Of a stretch of DNA of 64,000 nt, positions 16,458 through 28,095 are shown in pieces. The stretch lies in the NCBI RefSeq assembly GCF_022605165.1, contig NC_063076.1, positions 62,001 through 126,000 of the forward strand, read 5' to 3'. Under the pieces are notes generated by a model. The model was not told where the DNA came from. It worked only from the letters and a program-made list of their open reading frames with translations, and made no database searches. Positions within the stretch are counted from its first letter, which is position 1. Every line of letters begins with the position of its first letter. The position numbers were made by a program, and so were the translations under genes. The stretch comes from Purpureocillium takamizusanense (lineage: Eukaryota > Ascomycota > Sordariomycetes > Hypocreales > Ophiocordycipitaceae).

Positions 16458-19400
16458 GCGCGATATCCTTTTCATTCGTATTGAGGGGAGCGGCGAAAAA
16501 GATTGTTGGTTAGCTTTGGGCACTTGAGGCGTGAAAGCAGTGCTCTTGCCCAAGATCGGGTCTCAAATAGTCATAAAATACATCCAAACACGCCCGAGCC
16601 TGTCCATTGATGATCAGAGAAAGTGCCATGGAAAGAAACCGGCTCACTGAATGTGCCGGCGACGTTGGTCGGGCTCGACTCTGCTGCCACAACGTGAAGC
16701 AGGGCCAAACGGCACAACTGCCAAATGTCAGAGAAAACACTTCGCACTTGATTGTTGCCTATACCTCAATTGTGCCAGACGTATGTGGTAGTTGTGTTGA
16801 AAAGACTGAGCTATACATCCAGCAGCTTGACCAGCCCACATGCACGGTTGCATTCCACGAGGGCGCAATGCACCACCACTCCAGAACATTGCAAACTTGC
16901 CATTGAGTCGAGCAAGGTCTCCAGATGCTGGGTCTTGAGTCATCGACAGTTCATTGAGACGGCTGCTTGAGGACTGAAGGCCGTGTTTGCATCGTGATTG
17001 TCACATCATCTTGACCGACAGCGCACTCACTTCGCCTACGTCACTAGCGCCCTTCCGAAACATCTTTCGACGCCAATGTTCTGCAACAGCGGACGAGAAC
17101 CCGGGCCCATATAGACGGCACTCAATTTTGACTTGGTGCGCGTGATCGCGGCCGGCCGCAGTGCCATCGACCTGCGAACGACATGAATCGCGCACATTTC
17201 GGGCACCGTAGGCGCGATGTGTGTGGGCGGAAGTCGCGAGAATCATGAATACCGTAACCATCGTGGATATCGTAGAACTGTGCAGTTGAAAGGGAGGCTA
17301 ACCTCACGAAGTATACCAAACGTTATGGGAGCATCATCAAAACGAATTAGGGAATCTGAATCGTTGCCAGCACCTAAAGTGCGTGGGGTGCGGCGTTGGA
17401 GTGACATCGAAAAGGAGCAACAGGCAGTCGTCACTTTCTGTCAGTTATTGAATAGACTTGTACAGGTCGCGCGAATCGTTTCCCAGAACCAGCCGTCATA
17501 TATTCACGAAAGAGTCAACGGAACACGATGTAAATTGGCGACGTCCATACGGAGATGACCTCGATCGCCTCATGTAAAGAATATCTCTCGGAGAAAGATG
17601 TCGATATAAAACGTCTAGTCTCTACGTGTCAGCGTGACTATACAAATCCAGCCCAGCTTGTCCAGCAAGCTGCATGGTAAATTGGCGAGCTGTAGGGTGG
17701 TTCACTTTCACCTACGCATGTGTGGTGTTGTTGCCATCGCGAAGGTCGCCAGGCGGCTTGCATCGGCTAGGGCGTCCCAGCACCTGTTAAGCCGAGAGCC
17801 ACGCGACATCGCGTCCACTGGGGCGGGTGAATTTACGTATTACAACTCCATCTCGGCCTCGTGGCAAAGCTATTCTAGGCATTCGCGGAGTAGCAATCAT
17901 GGGGTCGCGGGCTCACCCGTCTGGGGTTGTCCCACAGCACAGGTCGGGTCTCCTGCACCCCAGGATTTAACAAGGTGGATTGGATTTCTGGCATCTCAAA
18001 CCGAGTCATCTAGACTCCGAGAGCGTCTACTTGGCGCATGGCTTTCGCTCACGATGCCTTTGCACCAGAAAAGCACGACGAACTACCACCTGAGAGCGAC
18101 AAATGGGATATGATGGGGAGAGTATCGGCTCGGGGCGGCAAAAATTTGCACAACACTGTCCACCGACCTGCTCGATGCCTGACAAGGCCGTCATGACTAG
18201 TGGTTATTCGCGCCTTTGTGGCCGTCGACTTGTCATCGCCATGTATCACGCTTTCATCAAATGTCATTGCCTGCCACAGGCCGGCAACGTCGGCACGCAA
18301 AAGACCCATTCCCGTAACCGACAGCGAGGGATTGTGAAGAAATAGCGGTAGTAGTAGAATGATAACCAACCATCAATAGTTCCCTTGATGATGGGGCCGT
18401 GGTTGCGATTAGTAGCCGTATCATGACCTTTGCCCGGGCCGTGGTTAACAAGAGTCCCTGGATTCCTCAAGCGGAATTGACCGAGGCTCGCTCATCAGAA
18501 CCAACAGTCAGTGACCCTCTTGTGCGGGGGAAATCGTGCCAGCCGGTCGCCGAACGAGCAAAGGTTCCCAATACTCACACCGCGCTTGACGTGACGCCCA
18601 ATGACAAAAAGCCACTGGCACTACGCGTGCCCGTGGTCCGACTCCAGGATTTCGTCACCTCGTTCAGAGAGCCCAGCGGCGATTGCAGGTCATCCTCCTC
18701 GTACGCAAGGGCATTGGTGGATGTCAGCAAGCAGCCTGGCGGAGCCAAGAGATGCAAAGGTTCCCAGCTCGGGAGGCTGGAACTGGTCCACCCGGCTTGC
18801 ATGTGGCCAAAGGTTAACAGGGAAGCCCGGCGCTATCCCCAGGTTGGCCCAGCTACTGACAGGGGGCGCCGACATTTGAGATCGCAAGACTGAGTGAGAC
18901 AACCGAGAGATGGCCGAATGTGATGGGACGACAGCTTTCGTAAGTGACAGATGACACTTGGAGCAAAGCGAGTTGGGTCAACGTTGGCGCATCGTTCACT
19001 CCGAGGGGCGACTGAATGCACGAAAACGGTTGGAGACTGTTGGCGGGCGCACACGTTGGACACCTGGGTTTGGTAGGTACTTGCCCAGTTCCCGACATAT
19101 CCTCATGTTTCCGGCAGTTGGCGGATGGTGCTGCTGCACGGCTGGTTCCCGTTGATGAGCCTGAACGTTCCGAGCACGACCACCCAACTGCGGACACCTC
19201 GTTTCGCCAGCGCTGAATTGCAAATATGCTACAACTACCTTCCCAATTCTCCCCAGCCTGAGCGAATTAAGCATAACTGAAGCGCCGACTCCCGACGCGT
19301 GAGGCTCTTGGCACGACATCGAGACGCCAGCCAAAGAAACTGTGGCGCGGCACGGCGCTCATCAACGACTGGATGCGCGCGCAGCAGCAGCAGCAAGGGC

Positions 19401-19569
19401 CGTTCAACAACACTGATTCCATCACGACTTGTGCCGGGGACGAAGATTAGCACCAACCAGCCTCCTCCAGCCGATAGTGCAAGACGGCGACACTATGTGA
19501 GAGAGGCAGCCCACGGGTGTGGCTGCCAACATGAAGCTGCCTGTCACGCAGCACACAGATGACATGACA

Positions 19570-19614
19570 GGGCCAGAAAGTCCAGGGCCAGAAAGTCCAG
19601 GGCCAGAAAGCCCA
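19570..19614. repeat. Three tandem 15-bp units
   Basis: The unit GGGCCAGAAAGTCCA is repeated three times head to tail; the third copy differs by one base (AGTCCA to AGCCCA). The unit is a multiple of three, so frames across it read as repeated pentapeptides on either strand, but no surrounding gene is supported. Confidence 0.85.
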
Positions 19615-21290
19615 GGTGAGCACCAGACGACTTTTGTTCGCCACGAGGGCAGATGTGCCACATTGCAGCTCGTAGCGCGTGTGCCAGCGGGGCCGGGGTA
19701 GTTTGGGGGGGAAACGGGAGAGCGACGGCGCCTTGGTGCCGCTGCTTTCCATCCATGGCGTCCGTTCCGCGCGGTGGTCAGCATGGATCGTGTAGTCGTC
19801 GTAGTTAGTTGGTAGGTGCGGAGGAGATCGAGGCTACTACCTCTACTACTGGCGCGAGATACTACCACTTGCGGGCTGATGCGGAGACAGGCGGTTCGTG
19901 TTCCGGCAAGGGGGGTCTATTTTGGACTGGCATCAACGAACAGTGTTCTAGATGCGCGTCCTTCGATGGATGCAGCCGGTGACTCTTCAAATCTTGCCTT
20001 GCCGAAAGTGAGGTTGAGCCTGGAGAGATGGTCGCGTCTCCGGGGCCACAAGATTGTCTGTCACCCGTGGGCTACAGTCTATACTGTACGCATTTGCCGG
20101 AAACCCGGCGCCGTCGAATGCGAGCATTGCGAGCCGTTGAATGCCAACATCGCAACCACGGACGACAAATGCTCAAGTTCTGGTTCGCAGCCCCAGAAAA
20201 ACGCGGCTGTGTTGACAGCAGCTCGTTCTCCCACAGCCGGCATCGAGTCCACTTCCCCCCCGCCCCCTGTACATACTTACATGCAGCAGCCCGGCCACCC
20301 AGGTCCACCACCCCCCGCTGACCCCTGTGGCGCCGAAAGCGCGTACTGGCTTACAGGTAGGTTGCTGGCACCTAGGGCGCGCCAGAGAGCGTGCTGGTCC
20401 TCTTCGGCGGGCGGGCGCGAGGGGCTCACCTCACTCCAGGCGAGACCGTTGCCCAGCGCGTGTGGCTACAAAAGTCCCCCCAGCCCCAAAACGATGCATT
20501 TCTCCGAGGCCACCTCGGTCGCGTCGCCGCCATGGCGGTGATATTTTATCTTTTCTTCATGAGGACCAAGATTCGATGCTAGTAACAAAATAGCCCATGT
20601 ATGCTCGTGGTCGCGAAAAACCTCCCAACATCCATGGAAGTCTCAAGGGAAAAAGGATGAGTACCTATCATTCGACGGGCCTCGACGACAGCTTACATTT
20701 CAGGAACCCGCCGGCTCGGGTCAGCGGCAGGTAATTACGGCATGAAATGGACGCAAAGTAGGATCGCCATGCCGCCGCCAGGGCCTGTTCAGGAAGCTGG
20801 CCATGAAGCTGAGTGTCACCCCTCGCCCGACATCGACATGTGTGTCGCGCCGCACAGTCACGCGAGGGGGGTAGACGAACTTCTGGAAACGTCAGCGAGG
20901 CCAGGAACGGCTAGCAGGCACACAACACCCCTCCTTCAGCAAGGTAGGGCCAGGGGGCGATGGCGCATGTGGCGGGCAGAAACAAGATGCGGCTTTCGCG
21001 TGGCGTCCCACCAACCGACCGACCAGGCGCTTGTGCTCCCGGTGGCGACGCGGGCATCTCAAGGCACAATCGAGTTGAACGTGGAGAGACGGGGCTCCCG
21101 CCGCCACCGCACCAGCAGCGGAAGAAGCAGCTCAGGGTGGTGTTACTGCAAGGAGATGAGCCCGGGAACCATGCCACGGGTGATTGCTTCGTCGACTCTG
21201 CCAAGGCCCTGTGCTCTAAGCCCGTCATGGGAGGTGCTCGCTCCAAAGGCGCAAACCACCAAGCGAATGACATCTCGCCTCTGCTGGCTT

Positions 21291-21320
21291 TTGCCTTGCC
21301 TTGCCTTGCCTTGCCTTGCC
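21291..21320. repeat. (TTGCC)6 pentanucleotide microsatellite
   Basis: Six perfect TTGCC units. They are bounded on both sides by the same 11-mer CTCTGCTGGCT, which suggests slippage inside an older duplication. Confidence 0.85.
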
Positions 21321-21956
21321 TCTGCTGGCTCTACCAAACGCGAAGAATCGATAGGCATCATCAACTGGGGCACCCCAACTCGAGCGTGCCCAGTTCTTAT
21401 CGCGGCCGGCAGGCATGAGCCTGCATGAGATGCCCCATCACACGACCACCAGTGCAGTCCGAGCACGTCAAAGAGATAGATAGCTGCTGTCGCTGCAGAG
21501 ATTGGTAGATAGTAGTACGTATGTACACACAGGAATACTTGGAGCCGTAGTAGTACGTTACTACTACTTAGTACGTGCTAGCACACCCTACCAGGCAAGG
21601 CGTGGGAGGGTATCGCCGCGCCCAAAACTCACCCTGTCGATCTGTTGGTCTCGGTCGCTTCCGCCGGCCTGCCAATCGCAGTCGGCCAGACGTCGGTGTC
21701 GCACAGCAAGAGACCCTCATGAGGTCCTGGACTCCTGGCGCGCTGGAAAAAGTTCCGCCGCTACGTCTGGGGGCGAGGCCGGGATGCCCCTCCACATGCA
21801 CCACCATCCATCCCCCTCCCCCCTTGCCCCCTTTCCCTTGCCTCCCCCACCATCCCCGGACCGGCGGGCCCACAACCGCACACCACGCCACTTGTACCAG
21901 TTGCTCGTTCCTGTTGTTTCTCTTGTCGGCTGTGGACAGAGAGAGATGGGGGGACC

Positions 21957-21958
<2 letters not shown>

Positions 21959-21991
<33 letters not shown>
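21959..21991. repeat. (GT)16 microsatellite
   Basis: Uninterrupted GT dinucleotide run about 500 bp before the OPT transporter start. Alternating purine-pyrimidine DNA of this length can adopt Z-form in principle; whether it affects transcription is unknown. Confidence 0.9.
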
Positions 21992-21993
<2 letters not shown>

Positions 21994-22480
21994 GGAGGGA
22001 TCTTTTGCATGCAAGCGCGAGAAAGTGGCGTAAGCGGACGGTGCTTCCGCCAAGGGGGCGAGGAACCGTCTTGGCTGTGGAGTCTGGACATCGACAAGGC
22101 GACCAGGGGGGGGGGCGACATGGGGGACTGGATCGTCACACTTCGTGGGAAGCACGAGTGCAACCTCAAGGGCCTGCCCGTACAGGCAAGGAGGGACAAG
22201 GAGCCAAGCAGATGTATGGCGACGGCCGGAGGGGACACGAACCAGCCGAGCGCTTGGGGGGGGCGTATGTATGTCTGCGTCTCGTTTATAACGACGCGAA
22301 GCTCCCATCTCGTCTGTGCGCGAGGATCTTGTGTATCCCCCATCGCGTCCGTCTGTCCTCCTTTTCTCCCTCGTCGCCAGCCGTTGACTCGCCTGGCCTC
22401 GTGTCCCCTTTCGACAGGAGAGCTCGTCCCGTGTAGACCTACCTACAGAGGCAGCTCCCGCCGTCGTCGCCGCCGCCACC

Positions 22481-24900
22481 ATGGCCGACGCCTCCCCCAC
22501 GATCCATGCGCGCGATGCGCAGTACGCGCCCATGGGCAACATCGAGAAGCACCCGTCCGTCGAGGCCGTCGATGTCGCCTCCGTCACCAAGTCCAACTCG
22601 GAGGAGACGGATGAGAGGATCACCGATCTCTTCGTCAGCTTCCCCGAGGTCAAGGGCATCGCGCCCGAGACGAACCCCCTCACCGTCCGAGCCGTCTTGA
22701 CCGGCATCGTGCTGGGCTCGCTGGTCAACGCCTCCAACGTCTATCTCGGTATGCTATACTACTATGCCCCTCTCTCCAATACCCATCTTCATCGTCTTGA
22801 CGCAACGTATACAGCCGGCTAACTGCTCCCCGCCACCAGGTCTCAAGACTGGCTTCACATTCACCGCCAACATGTTCGGCGCCATCTTTGGCTACGGCGT
22901 CATCCTGCTGCTCACCAAGACGCTGCCCAACGTGGCCGGCGTCGGCGGCCCCTTCGGTCCTCAGGAAAACTCCATCGTCCAGGCTTCCGCCACGGGCGCC
23001 GGCGGCATGGCCGGTGTCTTCGTCGCCGGTCTCCCCGCCATGTACAGGCTCGGCCTCCTGTCCGAGGACCCCAAGTCGGACTTCCCCCGAATCCTGACCA
23101 TCACAATCATCTGCGCCTTCTTTGGCCTCTTTGCCGCAGTGCCCCTGCGCAAGTTCTTCATCATCAACGTCGCCCGCGAGCTCAACATGGTGTTCCCTAC
23201 GCCCACGGCCACCGCCCTGGCCATCCGCTCGATGCACGCCGTTGGCTCGGGCGCCGCCGACGCCATGAAGAAGATCAAGGCGCTGGGCTACGCCTTCCTG
23301 GGTGCTTTTATCCATATCGTCGTCTCTCAATACGCCGACGGTATCCTCCACAACTGGCACGTCTTTGTCTGGATCCACTCATGTAAGTCCCTGCTACGAA
23401 CAACAACGTCCCTCTCGACTCACTCATACGCACCATGTATGTGGCAACGAACGCTGACTTGAAACAGGGTCAAACTACACCAGCTGGGCGCTCAACATTG
23501 ACAACTGGGGCTGGTACATCCAGCTGACCCCCGCCTTCTTCGGCTCCGGCATCCTCGTCGGCCTCAACGCCGCCATCTCCTGGTGGGGAGGCACCCTCGT
23601 GGCCTACGGCCTCATCGGCCCCGTCCTGGTCCACTACGGCGAGTGCATCGGCCTCGAGATTGGCGAGGGCAAGTGGGCCGGCCAGGTCAGCTTCAACAGC
23701 CTCTCGGGCGTGAGCAAGCCCGGGTACGTCCCCAGCCCCCGGTACTGGATGCTGTGGCCCGGCGTCATGGTCCTCATCGTCTACTCCCTCGTCGAGTTCG
23801 TGCTGCACTTCCGCGTCGTCTGGGACGGTGCCAGGCTCGCCTTCCGCAGCCTGGCCGTCACCGTCAACACGCAGATGCAGAAGCGCGGCAAGTCCAGCCC
23901 CTTCCTCGAGAAGCAGGCCGCCAAGGCCAACGAGCGTGAGAGCCTGCTCCAGGACTTTGCCGGTCCCGAGCAGCAGGTCCCGACCTGGCTTTGGGTCACG
24001 GGTGCTCTCGTCATGGTCGTCGTGTCGTGCTTCGTGTGCCACTTCCAGTTCCACATGAACGCCGGCCTCGCTATCCTGGCCTGCCTCCTCGGCCTCATCT
24101 TTGCCTTCCTCTCCATCTACGGCGGTGCTGTCACCGACACCGCGCCCCTGACCGCCTCGTCCAAGGCCTCCCAGCTCGTCTTCGGTGGCATCACAAAGGG
24201 CCACATGGATGTCAAGAGCGCGCAGAGGGTCAACCTCATTGCCGGCAACATCGCCTCGGGCTGCGCTGACGTTGCCACCTCCCTGACCAGTGACTTCCGT
24301 GTCGGCTTCCTCCTGAAGACGCCTCCTCACCTGCAGTTCTACGCGCAGGCCATGGGCGCCCTGGTTTCCGTCTTCCTCGCCCCCGGCATCTTTGTCCTGT
24401 TCATGTCCGCCTACCCTTGTGTCTGGAAGGAGGTCAGCGCCAAGGAACAGGCCACCTGTCCCTTCCAGGCTCCCTCGGTCGTTGCCTGGAAGGCTGTCGC
24501 CGAGGCCGTGACCCTGGACAAGATCCCCATCCCGCTGTCCTGCACCATCTTCTCCATCGTCATGGGCGTCGTTGCTGCTCTGCAGGCCGTCTTCAAGAAC
24601 TTCTACCTTGTCGGCGACCGACAAAAGTATCGCAACTGGCTCCCCAACTGGATGGCCATTGGTGTCGCCTGGGTCCTGGGTGTCGATTCCGGCTACGCCA
24701 ACGCCATCCTCTTCGGCTCCATCACGGCCTATTTCTGGCAGAGGAAGTCGCTCAAGAACTTCGAGATGTACGCCTTCAGCGTGGCCGCCGGCTTGATTGC
24801 AGGCGAGGGTCTGGCTGGTGTCGTCAACGCCGCCCTGACCTTGGGTGAGGTCGACGGTGGCGTCAAGGGCACCATGATGGGCCTACCGGGGCAGTTTTAA
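22481..24900 (+). CDS. OPT-family oligopeptide / metal-chelate transporter
   Basis: Membrane carrier of the oligopeptide transporter superfamily, closer in layout to the yellow-stripe/YSL-like branch than to peptide OPTs. Exons 22481-22748, 22840-23382 and 23468-24900 join to 747 residues. After a polar N-terminus of about 60 residues, the first helix gives TVRAVLTGIVLGSLVNASNVYLG and the next LKTGFTFTANMFGAIFGYG (the intron splits the Gly codon). PTPTATALAIRSMH, SYGVIGP-type LVAYGLIGPVLV, and GGITKGHMDVKSAQRVNLIAG follow in family order. About 13-15 spans are expected. Substrates in this branch include small peptides and siderophore- or amine-bound iron, copper or zinc; none can be assigned here. 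The ATG lies in the strong context CGCCACCATGG. Confidence 0.87.
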
Positions 24901-26251
24901 TTTTAGTAATGATGATAGCGATGATGGACTGATACCCCCACGAACCCCGTGACGTGGGGCGGACGAGAATAAATACGGCACTGCATACTGCTTATACGGT
25001 ACTATCTAGTACTGATAAATGACGTGCTCTTGGAGCCAAGCCGCTCGTGGGTGACTGTGCGTGTTGTGTCCCGCCGCGTTGGATGTGTGGCCTCAACGCA
25101 TACGCTGGGGGGAGGACTCAAGATGCCTCGTCTACAGTACGACAGCTGCATCGTCCCAGGCATGCTGAATACGTAAGAGGAACGTCGATCGGCCAAGACT
25201 TTGTTGAGGCGCCGCCGCGCAAAGGTCCCTGACAGACGCGCTGCATGTGGTCAGTCACTCCTATTCAACCTCAACCACCTCGAGAGGATCATGCGTCACG
25301 GGGCAGGAGCTTGGCCATCGTATCGACAGTCCCGAGCACAAGTGGATGCAGGTACAGCGCGTCTTACACGACCTGTACCATTGGGAGGATGGGCTATAGC
25401 AGCTGGCGTCCCGTCTTGTTCCAACTGCTGCTGTGCTGCGTTGCACTGGCAAGTGGTTGGCAGCAACTCAGTATGTAAGTTGTAAGTAGTACCTCGTAAT
25501 TGTAAAAAGGAAATGCCACGAGGGGGCGGGACTCCGCATGGGTTCCCACCGATGGTGGCTGGCTCGTGATCGACTGCGGATTGGGCCCACAGGCGTTGTG
25601 CGCCGCCGATGCCGTTCCTGTTGGCTGGAGGAGCCGCACGTTGCTCCTCGTGGACTGAGCTCTGTCAACGTGCACCCTGAACAATAAAGGCTGAAACTCC
25701 GACTTGACGCTTTGGTGATTATTCGCGCCGCTCCATGCAGAACTCGCTGCCCCCTCAGGGCCCGCCAGTCATCTATGAAGCGGGCACGGGGCTGCCTCCC
25801 CGGATCTTTGATGCCATCACGAGAACACCCAGTCCATACAGTGGGGGCTGCTTGCCAATGATACTGTGTAAAATGACCATAATTCTGGGGGCTCGCAACT
25901 CCACCATCGCCATCAAGTGTTGTTAGCTCAACTCGCCCGCAACATGGCGCGCCCGTGCACCAACCTCACAGATAGATGAGAGGTCATTGGCGGTATAGTA
26001 GCCATACTAGCACAATAGCAACTGCGGGCACTATGTCCATCGTGGGTCTTTCATGTAACTATACGCCTCTTTCCCCATACTGTATCGCGCGCGCCATTCG
26101 CCCACCCAACTCTCCGAGAGACAGATATATTGCCCGGGCCACGCCTTCGACAATAAAGGCCCTAGTCCATCGCCTCCACGACCGCCTCAACATTCTTCAC
26201 GCTCATCACATCAACAAGTGTGCCATATTTTCCCTGTCCGCAGCTTCCATC
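24901..26251. other. Intergenic region
   Basis: About 1.35 kb. The first 150 bp contain AATAAA (24969-24974), a plausible polyadenylation signal for the OPT gene. The remainder has only short, motif-free frames. The frame of the next gene extends upstream to 25976 but without a better start. Confidence 0.55.
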
Positions 26252-26824
26252 ATGCGGGCCCTTTCACTTCTCCTTGGCCTTGCCGCTCTCGGCAGCGCCT
26301 TCGTCATCCCGGAGAACATGACCGACGGCGTGTACGAGGTCATAGTGGACCACGCCGGCAACGAGCTCCATCGCCGCATTGGCGACGCGGACGTTGTAGG
26401 TCCCATAAGGATAAGAGATACCAACCGGAGGAAACTCGAGTCCCGTGCGTGGAAGGACAAATTAAAGACCAACTGCAACTGCTGGCACGACCTCAAACAC
26501 TCCGACACCGACGGCGCCGTCGACGCTCTCGTGTATCAGATTGGGCCGATGCGGCAATTCAAGGGACCAAGCGTATTTTCCATCAAGGGAGACGTTGTTG
26601 CCTTCGCCTGCAACCCCGGCACGAAAAAGACGTATACGTCCAACTGGCTCATACCACGGTTGCTGGACGAAGTGACCGAGAAATGTGGTACCTACGTGAG
26701 CGGCGCGGCCAGACAGGACAACGGCGGAGATTACCCGGTGGCATACGTGGGCTACATGGAGAGCCTTCCTGGTTACTCTCTTTGCCCTACGGTTATGAAT
26801 TATTTTAAGGATGACCATTGTTGA
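26252..26824 (+). CDS. Secreted cysteine-containing protein of unknown function
   Basis: Intronless, 190 residues. The chosen ATG opens a clear signal peptide (MRALSLLLGLAALGSAF, cleavage near residue 17); earlier in-frame codons would bury it. A short propeptide-like stretch with dibasic sites (HRR, NRRK) follows, then a region with six cysteines: two in NCNCW, and one each in FACNP, EKCGTY, SLCPT and DHC at the very end. Six cysteines could make three disulfides. I do not recognise the family. Composition, length and secretion fit an effector-like or extracellular structural protein. A killer-toxin or Ecp2-like fold is possible but no diagnostic motif was seen. Confidence 0.65.
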   Translation: MRALSLLLGLAALGSAFVIPENMTDGVYEVIVDHAGNELHRRIGDADVVGPIRIRDTNRRKLESRAWKDKLKTNCNCWHDLKHSDTDGAVDALVYQIGPMRQFKGPSVFSIKGDVVAFACNPGTKKTYTSNWLIPRLLDEVTEKCGTYVSGAARQDNGGDYPVAYVGYMESLPGYSLCPTVMNYFKDDHC

Positions 26825-28095
26825 TGCCCGGGGGTGGGGGGTGGCTCGTGACGCACATTTGCGATTGGATTTACAAAGCACATGAGGGCCAGCAATCGAT
26901 GATGATGGACTCGGGCACCGGGAGCAGCAGCGCATGGGCGAACAGGATATGCGTGTGTGCGAGGAGAGCGACTGAGACGCGCGGCCGAGCGAGAGCGCCA
27001 TCGATCGTCAACAACTTTATTTTTGATCTGTATATATTAGCCGCGAGTATCTACCAAGTGCTACCAGCAGCTTTCATGTACGTAGTCTGCTATACGAACA
27101 CGACCCACCGTCTAGAGCGGATCCATGCAACGTCCAAGGGGTGCCAAGTGCTACAAGTGCCACAATGTCTAATCAAGTGCGCACCAAGGCATCTTCAGTT
27201 TGTCAAGCGGGTAATGTCGCGTCCGAGACAATGCTACAGCAAACGGCTGGGAGCTGCACGTGCTCGGCATGCACGCGGCAGGCTGAGAGCGTGGGGGTGA
27301 GTTATGTATGTCTGGGACGCCAACCAAAAGGCCACCACCAAGAATTTGGCACGTCACATTCGCTTGGCTGTCGGCTCTTGACACGTGGTGCAACCGATGC
27401 ATTGCCTTTCGTCACCAGGACTTTTCAGGCTCCCTGAAGACGAATCTCGGGGGGCACCAGACGGGGCGTTTCCCTTCACGAATGACGAGTATTGATGGTT
27501 TCGGAGTCCCAAGCGTTTCATTGCAGTCTTTCCCAACTAAGCCTAGACGTTCTGGTACACTCGCGAATCCTCGACGGCAATCATCGTCGCCAACCTCGTT
27601 GACCCCTGACGTAGACCCTCTTCCGCCGCATGTTCAACCTGCGCTCCTTCAACGGCGGCTGTCTCAACAGTCAACAACCCCTGTCATCCCGTCTTTTGCT
27701 AGGAACAGTCTACCATAAGCTTATTGTATGTATGGTGCATGTACACCTGGCAGCTGCCCCCCTCGGTGCACTAAGAGCCGTTGTGAAATTGTAACATTAG
27801 CAACAGCGCGATGGCCGACTTTATATATGCACGCATTGCTTACCTTTCCATACTGACATTGGGGTTTCCTTTGTGCCTTTATAATCTTAAAGATAATATA
27901 AGGGTAGATTCTGGAGGGTCGTTGTTGTCCCTTATCGGATGGCGGTGCGACGCTATATCTCGTATACTCGCACGTCTGGTCCCTAACGTTACACTATGGG
28001 GTTTCATGGTTCGACCCATTAGTTAGCGCTCCGCAGCCTCTAGACCTATCCAATACATGTAAATGAATGGATAAGTGAGAAGAAAGATCATAATC
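26825..28095. other. Intergenic region with gene relic
   Basis: About 1.3 kb with no intact gene on either strand. It carries the broken rhodopsin-domain copy at 27541-27660 (listed separately). The stretch 27780-28080 is clearly richer in A and T than its surroundings. Confidence 0.55.
27541..27660 (+). pseudogene. Truncated broken copy of the rhodopsin-domain gene last exon
   Basis: This stretch is nearly identical to about 5336-5455 inside the last exon of the rhodopsin-domain gene: both contain GAATCCTCGACGGCAATCAT and CGCATGTTCAACCT in the same order and spacing. Differences that kill the frame: two TGG codons are TAG (first at GCCTAGACG, second at GACGTAGACC) and five extra bases (CGTTG) follow CCAACCT. 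Both TGG-to-TAG changes are G-to-A after T, which is CpA-to-TpA on the other strand, the mark of RIP. The similarity stops abruptly after AACGGCGGC. No function is expected. Confidence 0.85.

Larger units (their letters stand above)
16458..22480. other. Six-kilobase gene-poor region
   Basis: No open frame here has a recognisable motif, a signal peptide or a sensible exon chain. The long frames near 19816-20541 and 21502-22614 overlap others on both strands and look like chance in GC-rich DNA. The region contains several simple repeats (19570, 21291, 21959, listed separately). The last few hundred bases must be the promoter of the OPT transporter. An unrecognised fast-evolving gene or a noncoding RNA cannot be excluded. 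Confidence 0.5.

Noticed and set aside
21502..22614. 370-codon plus-strand ORF and a 389-codon ORF opposite it (21568-22737)
   Set aside because: Both run through the GT microsatellite and the first exon of the OPT gene in other frames; no motif and typical GC-driven composition.
23470..24624. 384-codon minus-strand ORF
   Set aside because: Antisense shadow of OPT exon 3, composed of Asp/Gly/Glu-rich sequence expected opposite GC3-rich codons.
27960..28030. B-box-like GGTTCGACCC
   Set aside because: The T-stem pairs only four bases and no A box or acceptor stem fits upstream.
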